A stretch of DNA of 64,000 bases from Sphingomonas radiodurans (GTDB lineage Bacteria > Pseudomonadota > Alphaproteobacteria > Sphingomonadales > Sphingomonadaceae): NCBI RefSeq assembly GCF_020866845.1, contig NZ_CP086594.1, positions 186,001 through 250,000 on the forward strand, in the 5' to 3' direction. Both the position numbers and the translations under genes were made by a program. This document shows positions 61,064 to 64,000 of the stretch, in pieces. Every line of letters starts with the position of its first letter. The stretch's first letter is position 1. The notes beneath the pieces were generated by a model, which was not told the DNA's origin, searched no databases, and saw only the letters and a program-made list of their open reading frames with translations.

Positions 61064-62598
61064 CAGTAGGAGCGCCCGACGAGCACTCGCTCGACCGCCG
61101 GTTCACCCGTAAAGATGCACGGCGCGCCAGGATGACCCGTCTGGCCCATCGGTGCATTCCGGATCGTGAGCTTCAGTGCCTTCAGGCGCTCGGTGATCTG
61201 AACGAGCGCAGAGCCGGTCGGACGCGACCACGCAACGTCGGCCCAGCCCGGCTTTGTAGCACTGTCAGCGAACATCGTCTCGATCGCGGCCCAATCATCA
61301 ACCGGCGCAATACTCGCCCGAAGCCGCTCAGTCGCCTCGGTGTGAAGCCTCGCCTGTACGTCCCCAAGCATCGCCGCCGCCTCGTCGATAAACGAACCAC
61401 GAGCGGTGATCGCGCTGTCGAGCTTGCCGTCCTCGCGATACAGCCGATCGCGGCGGACCACCGCGACATTGCCGCCGGCCATGTCGCGCGGGCCGACCTC
61501 GACGATCAGCGGCGCACCCTTCTTCACCCACCCCCAACGCTTGGTCGCTGCCTTGGCGGGCTTCAGGTCGAGCAGTGCGCGGATCGGCTCGCCAAGCGCT
61601 GACCGGGCCGCGAGCTCGGCCTGGATCGCCTTACAATATTCGATCAGCGCCGCATCCTCCGGCTGATCACGCAGCATCGGCACGATCACGACCTGCCAAG
61701 GTGCGACGCGGGGCGGTACACGCAGTCCGTCATCGTCGCCATGAACCATGATCACGCCGCCGATCATGCGCGTCGAAACACCCCAGCTGGTGGTGTTGGC
61801 ATATTCCAGCTCACCACTCGCATTTTGAAAACGGATGTTCTGCGCGTGTGCGAAGTTGGTGCCGAGGAAGTGGCTGGTACCCGCTTGGAGCGCCTTGCCG
61901 TCCTGCATCATCGCCTCAATCGAATAGGTCGCGACGGCGCCGGGGAAGCGTTCGTTCTCGGGCTTCTCGCCAGCAATAACATGCAACGCGAGGCATTCCT
62001 CGGCGAAGCCGCGGTACACCTCCAACATCTTGAGCGTTTCCTCGCGCGCCTCTTCGGCGCTGGCATGCGCGGTATGCCCCTCCTGCCATAGGAACTCGGC
62101 AGTGCGCAGGAACATGCGCGTGCGCATCTCCCAGCGCACGACATTCGCCCATTGATTGATGAGCACCGGCAAGTCCCGCCACGACTGCACCCAGCGCGAA
62201 AACGCGGTCCCGATCACTGTCTCGCTGGTGGGCCGTACGACGAGCGGCTCCTCCAGCTTCGCGGCCGGATCTGGAGTAAGCCCACCCTTGCCGTCAGAGA
62301 TCAGGCGATGGTGAGTGACGACCGCCATTTCCTTCGCGAAGCCCTCGACGTGCTCGGCCTCCTTCTCGAAGTAGGATAGCGGAATGAACAGCGGGAAGTA
62401 GCAATTTTCGTGTCCCGTCGCCTTGATGCGATCGTCGAGCAGCCGCTGGATCCGCTCCCAAATGCCATAGCCCCACGGCCGGATGACCATGCAGCCGCGA
62501 ACACCAGACTCCTCTGCAAGGTCGGCTTCCGAAATGACAGCCTGATACCAGGCGGCAAAATCCGCCTCGCGCGTGACGGGGAGTGCATGTTTGATCAT
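61063..62598 (-). CDS. proS: Proline--tRNA ligase, eukaryote/archaea-like type
   Basis: Charges tRNA-Pro. The 511 residues show IRPWGYGIWERIQ (motif 1 region), VVRPTSETVIG, motif 2 RWEMRTRMFLRTAEFLWQEGHTAH, and the anticodon-binding domain from about residue 290. The bacterial editing insert is absent. The chain continues into an extra C-terminal domain and ends in Tyr (GRSY), a mark of the archaeal/eukaryotic-type enzyme. Many Alphaproteobacteria have the shorter type of about 440 residues instead. Confidence 0.95.
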   Translation of the reverse strand: MIKHALPVTREADFAAWYQAVISEADLAEESGVRGCMVIRPWGYGIWERIQRLLDDRIKATGHENCYFPLFIPLSYFEKEAEHVEGFAKEMAVVTHHRLISDGKGGLTPDPAAKLEEPLVVRPTSETVIGTAFSRWVQSWRDLPVLINQWANVVRWEMRTRMFLRTAEFLWQEGHTAHASAEEAREETLKMLEVYRGFAEECLALHVIAGEKPENERFPGAVATYSIEAMMQDGKALQAGTSHFLGTNFAHAQNIRFQNASGELEYANTTSWGVSTRMIGGVIMVHGDDDGLRVPPRVAPWQVVIVPMLRDQPEDAALIEYCKAIQAELAARSALGEPIRALLDLKPAKAATKRWGWVKKGAPLIVEVGPRDMAGGNVAVVRRDRLYREDGKLDSAITARGSFIDEAAAMLGDVQARLHTEATERLRASIAPVDDWAAIETMFADSATKPGWADVAWSRPTGSALVQITERLKALKLTIRNAPMGQTGHPGAPCIFTGEPAVERVLVGRSY

Positions 62599-62646
62599 GG
62601 CGTGCGGATAGCTTCTGAACTCGCTGCTCGCTAGGGGCCGCGGCTT

Positions 62647-63546
62647 ATGGCTCAGGATCAGCTTTCACGCGCCATCGGCCTACGCCTGACGTCCGTCGCG
62701 TTGTTCGCCACGATGAACGTCGTGATCAAGCTCGTTGAGGTACGCGGTGCTACGCTCGGTGAGATCCTGTTCTGGCGACAGTTCGGGGCGGCGTTGCTGG
62801 TGGCGTCGATCGTAGGGATGGGGCCGGGGTTCGGCTCGTTGCGGACGCAAAAGTTCAGCGCGCATGTGTTGCGGTGCGTGATCGGGCTGACCGCGATGTC
62901 GCTGACGTTCTGGACGCTGCTCCTGCTGCCGCTCGCCGAAGCCACGACGATTGGTTTTTCGATGCCGATCTTTGCAACCGTGCTTGGCGCGCTTGTGCTG
63001 CATGAGCCGACCGGCTGGCGACGCTGGGGTGCGGTGCTTGCGGGCTTTGTCGGGGTGATGATCGTGACCCAGCCGGGCAACGGCCATATCCCCCTGCTCG
63101 GGATAGCGACCGGGCTAGGCGCTGCGTTCTGCACCGCGTGCATATCAATCCTGCTGCGGACGATCGGAAAGACCGAGGCCGGGCTGACGACGGTATTCTG
63201 GTTCTCCACGTTGTCCTTGATGCCGCTGAGCGTCGTGTACTTCTCCGCGTTCAAGCTGCACCCGCCGCTCGTCTGGGGCTTGCTGCTGGCGATTGGGCTG
63301 CTCGGCGGGGTGGCTCAAATCGCGATGACTCGATCGTTACAGCTCGGCGCGGTCAGCTTGGTCGTGCCGATGGATTACACCGCGCTGCTCTGGGCGACGG
63401 TGTTCGGCTTCCTGATATTTGGCACGCTGCCAGTAGCGAGCACATGGCTGGGCGCGCCGGTGATCGTTACGTCGGGACTCTACATCGTGTGGCGCGAGCA
63501 CCAGCGCCGGCGTGCCGAGACGCAGGCGGCAATCACGCAGGCTTGA
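62647..63546 (+). CDS. EamA/DMT family transporter
   Basis: An inner-membrane exporter of 299 residues with ten hydrophobic segments arranged as two EamA repeats (about 12-145 and 155-285). WRQFGAALLVASIVGMG and ETTTIGFSMPIF-like (AEATTIGFSMPIF) segments are typical. The substrate is unknown; members export amino acids, S-adenosylmethionine and other metabolites. The TGA overlaps the next start by one base (TGATG). Confidence 0.88.
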   Translation: MAQDQLSRAIGLRLTSVALFATMNVVIKLVEVRGATLGEILFWRQFGAALLVASIVGMGPGFGSLRTQKFSAHVLRCVIGLTAMSLTFWTLLLLPLAEATTIGFSMPIFATVLGALVLHEPTGWRRWGAVLAGFVGVMIVTQPGNGHIPLLGIATGLGAAFCTACISILLRTIGKTEAGLTTVFWFSTLSLMPLSVVYFSAFKLHPPLVWGLLLAIGLLGGVAQIAMTRSLQLGAVSLVVPMDYTALLWATVFGFLIFGTLPVASTWLGAPVIVTSGLYIVWREHQRRRAETQAAITQA

Positions 63547-64000
63547 TGGGGCTGCGCGGATCGGCCACCACGCTCGCCATGCGCTTCCTTGCTCCGTTCG
63601 CTCTGGTCGCAAGTGCGGCTGCTCCTGCCCCCGCCGACACGGCGTTCGACGCGATCTGGCAGGCGGAATGGGCATGGCGGCAGAGCGAAGGGATTGCCGA
63701 TTCGCCGCCCGGCGCGATCGACGAGCATCTGCCCGATGTATCGGCCGAGGCGCATGCACGGCGGCTGGAGTATTGGAAGGGCACGCTGGCAAAGCTCGAC
63801 GCGATCGATACCAAGCGGCTGTCGCCCGACACGCTGACCGACTGGCAGGTGTACCGCGCGCAGATCGCAGCGCAGGTTGATGAGGAGTCATATCGCGAGT
63901 GGGAGAAGCCGCTCAATGGCGATAGCGCCTTCTGGTCCGATCTTCATTACGCAGCGCGCAGCGACTTCACCGGAGGCGAGGCGGATTATCCGCGCTACCT
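63546..64000 (+). CDS. DUF885 family protein, 3' end cut by window
   Basis: The open frame runs from ATG 63546 past the window end with no stop (151 codons visible). A signal peptide is likely, best from the internal ATG at 63579 (RFLAPFALVASAAAPAPAD). The visible part resembles the N-terminal part of DUF885 proteins (FDAIWQAEWAWR, DTLTDWQVYRAQI). The HExxPGH motif expected later is outside. It is coupled to the EamA gene. Confidence 0.8.
   Translation, partial: MGLRGSATTLAMRFLAPFALVASAAAPAPADTAFDAIWQAEWAWRQSEGIADSPPGAIDEHLPDVSAEAHARRLEYWKGTLAKLDAIDTKRLSPDTLTDWQVYRAQIAAQVDEESYREWEKPLNGDSAFWSDLHYAARSDFTGGEADYPRY

Overview
The window looks like chromosomal DNA of a sphingomonad (Alphaproteobacteria, Sphingomonadales; Sphingomonas or a close relative). 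The evidence is high GC with G/C-ending codons, the gene order lapA-pyrF-trpF-trpB-trpA-accD-folC, the pair mtaB-ftsY, a TonB-dependent receptor, many acyl-CoA dehydrogenases, and several small proteins typical of this group. I see no prophage, integrase, plasmid functions, rRNA or CRISPR. Both edges cut genes: a giant adhesin on the left and a DUF885 protein on the right.

Layout. 1-9.6 kb (minus): a two-partner secretion pair, with the transporter TpsB followed by a giant, internally repetitive exoprotein TpsA that is open from 7813 to the window edge (more than 2,600 codons). 9.6-10.2 kb: a comparatively AT-rich gap. 10.2-12.7 kb: a TonB-dependent receptor. 12.8-13.8 kb: rplM-rpsI. 14-15.8 kb: an RTX-repeat secreted protein and a membrane-anchored retropepsin-like protease. 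15.8-17.8 kb (minus): modABC molybdate uptake. 18-21 kb: two acyl-CoA dehydrogenases and an enoyl-CoA hydratase. 21-24.4 kb: DUF924, mtaB, ftsY and a YciB/IspZ septation protein. 24.5-29.2 kb: PadR regulator, rarA, serine hydrolase, YjbR-like protein, an RNase-H-like protein and tRNA-Thr. 29.2-32.8 kb: two tiny proteins, then an EEP phosphodiesterase overlapping a patatin-like lipase. 32.8-39.5 kb: the lapA to folC biosynthetic run. 39.5-43.6 kb: small conserved protein, AmpG, tRNA-Asp, AI-2E-family permease, Crp/Fnr regulator. 43.6-52.3 kb: a fatty-acyl degradation block (acyl-CoA ligase, serine hydrolase, FadJ-like enzyme, two acyl-CoA dehydrogenases, TesB). 52.4-64 kb: DUF885 protein, queC-queE, a small secreted protein, hslO, argD-orf-argF, AIM24-like protein, PaaI thioesterase-proS, EamA exporter and the partial DUF885 protein.

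The most unusual signal is a dense set of short palindromic repeats between genes, mostly as inverted pairs (REPIN-like) and of at least four sequence types. The commonest type (CCCTCTCCCC...GGGGAGAGGG plus a TTGGGAGAGGGGCAG tail) sits directly before several start codons, where its GGGGAGAGGG strand can serve as a Shine-Dalgarno sequence. One inverted pair encloses a DUF559 nuclease-like gene inside the trp operon between trpB and trpA. Its codon use differs from its neighbours, its last codons lie in the right-hand repeat, and its stop overlaps the trpA start. This looks like a single-gene mobile cassette built on a repeat pair. Other points worth following are the nested repeats of the adhesin (four copies of about 402 residues, then an array of 128 residues), two acyl-CoA dehydrogenase pairs that may form heteromers, and possible leader hairpins before rplM, queC and argD.

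Many genes are packed with start/stop overlaps (ATGA, TGATG, GTGA, TTGA), so most runs on one strand are probably translationally coupled operons. All functions were assigned by reading protein sequence and motifs; no database search was run.
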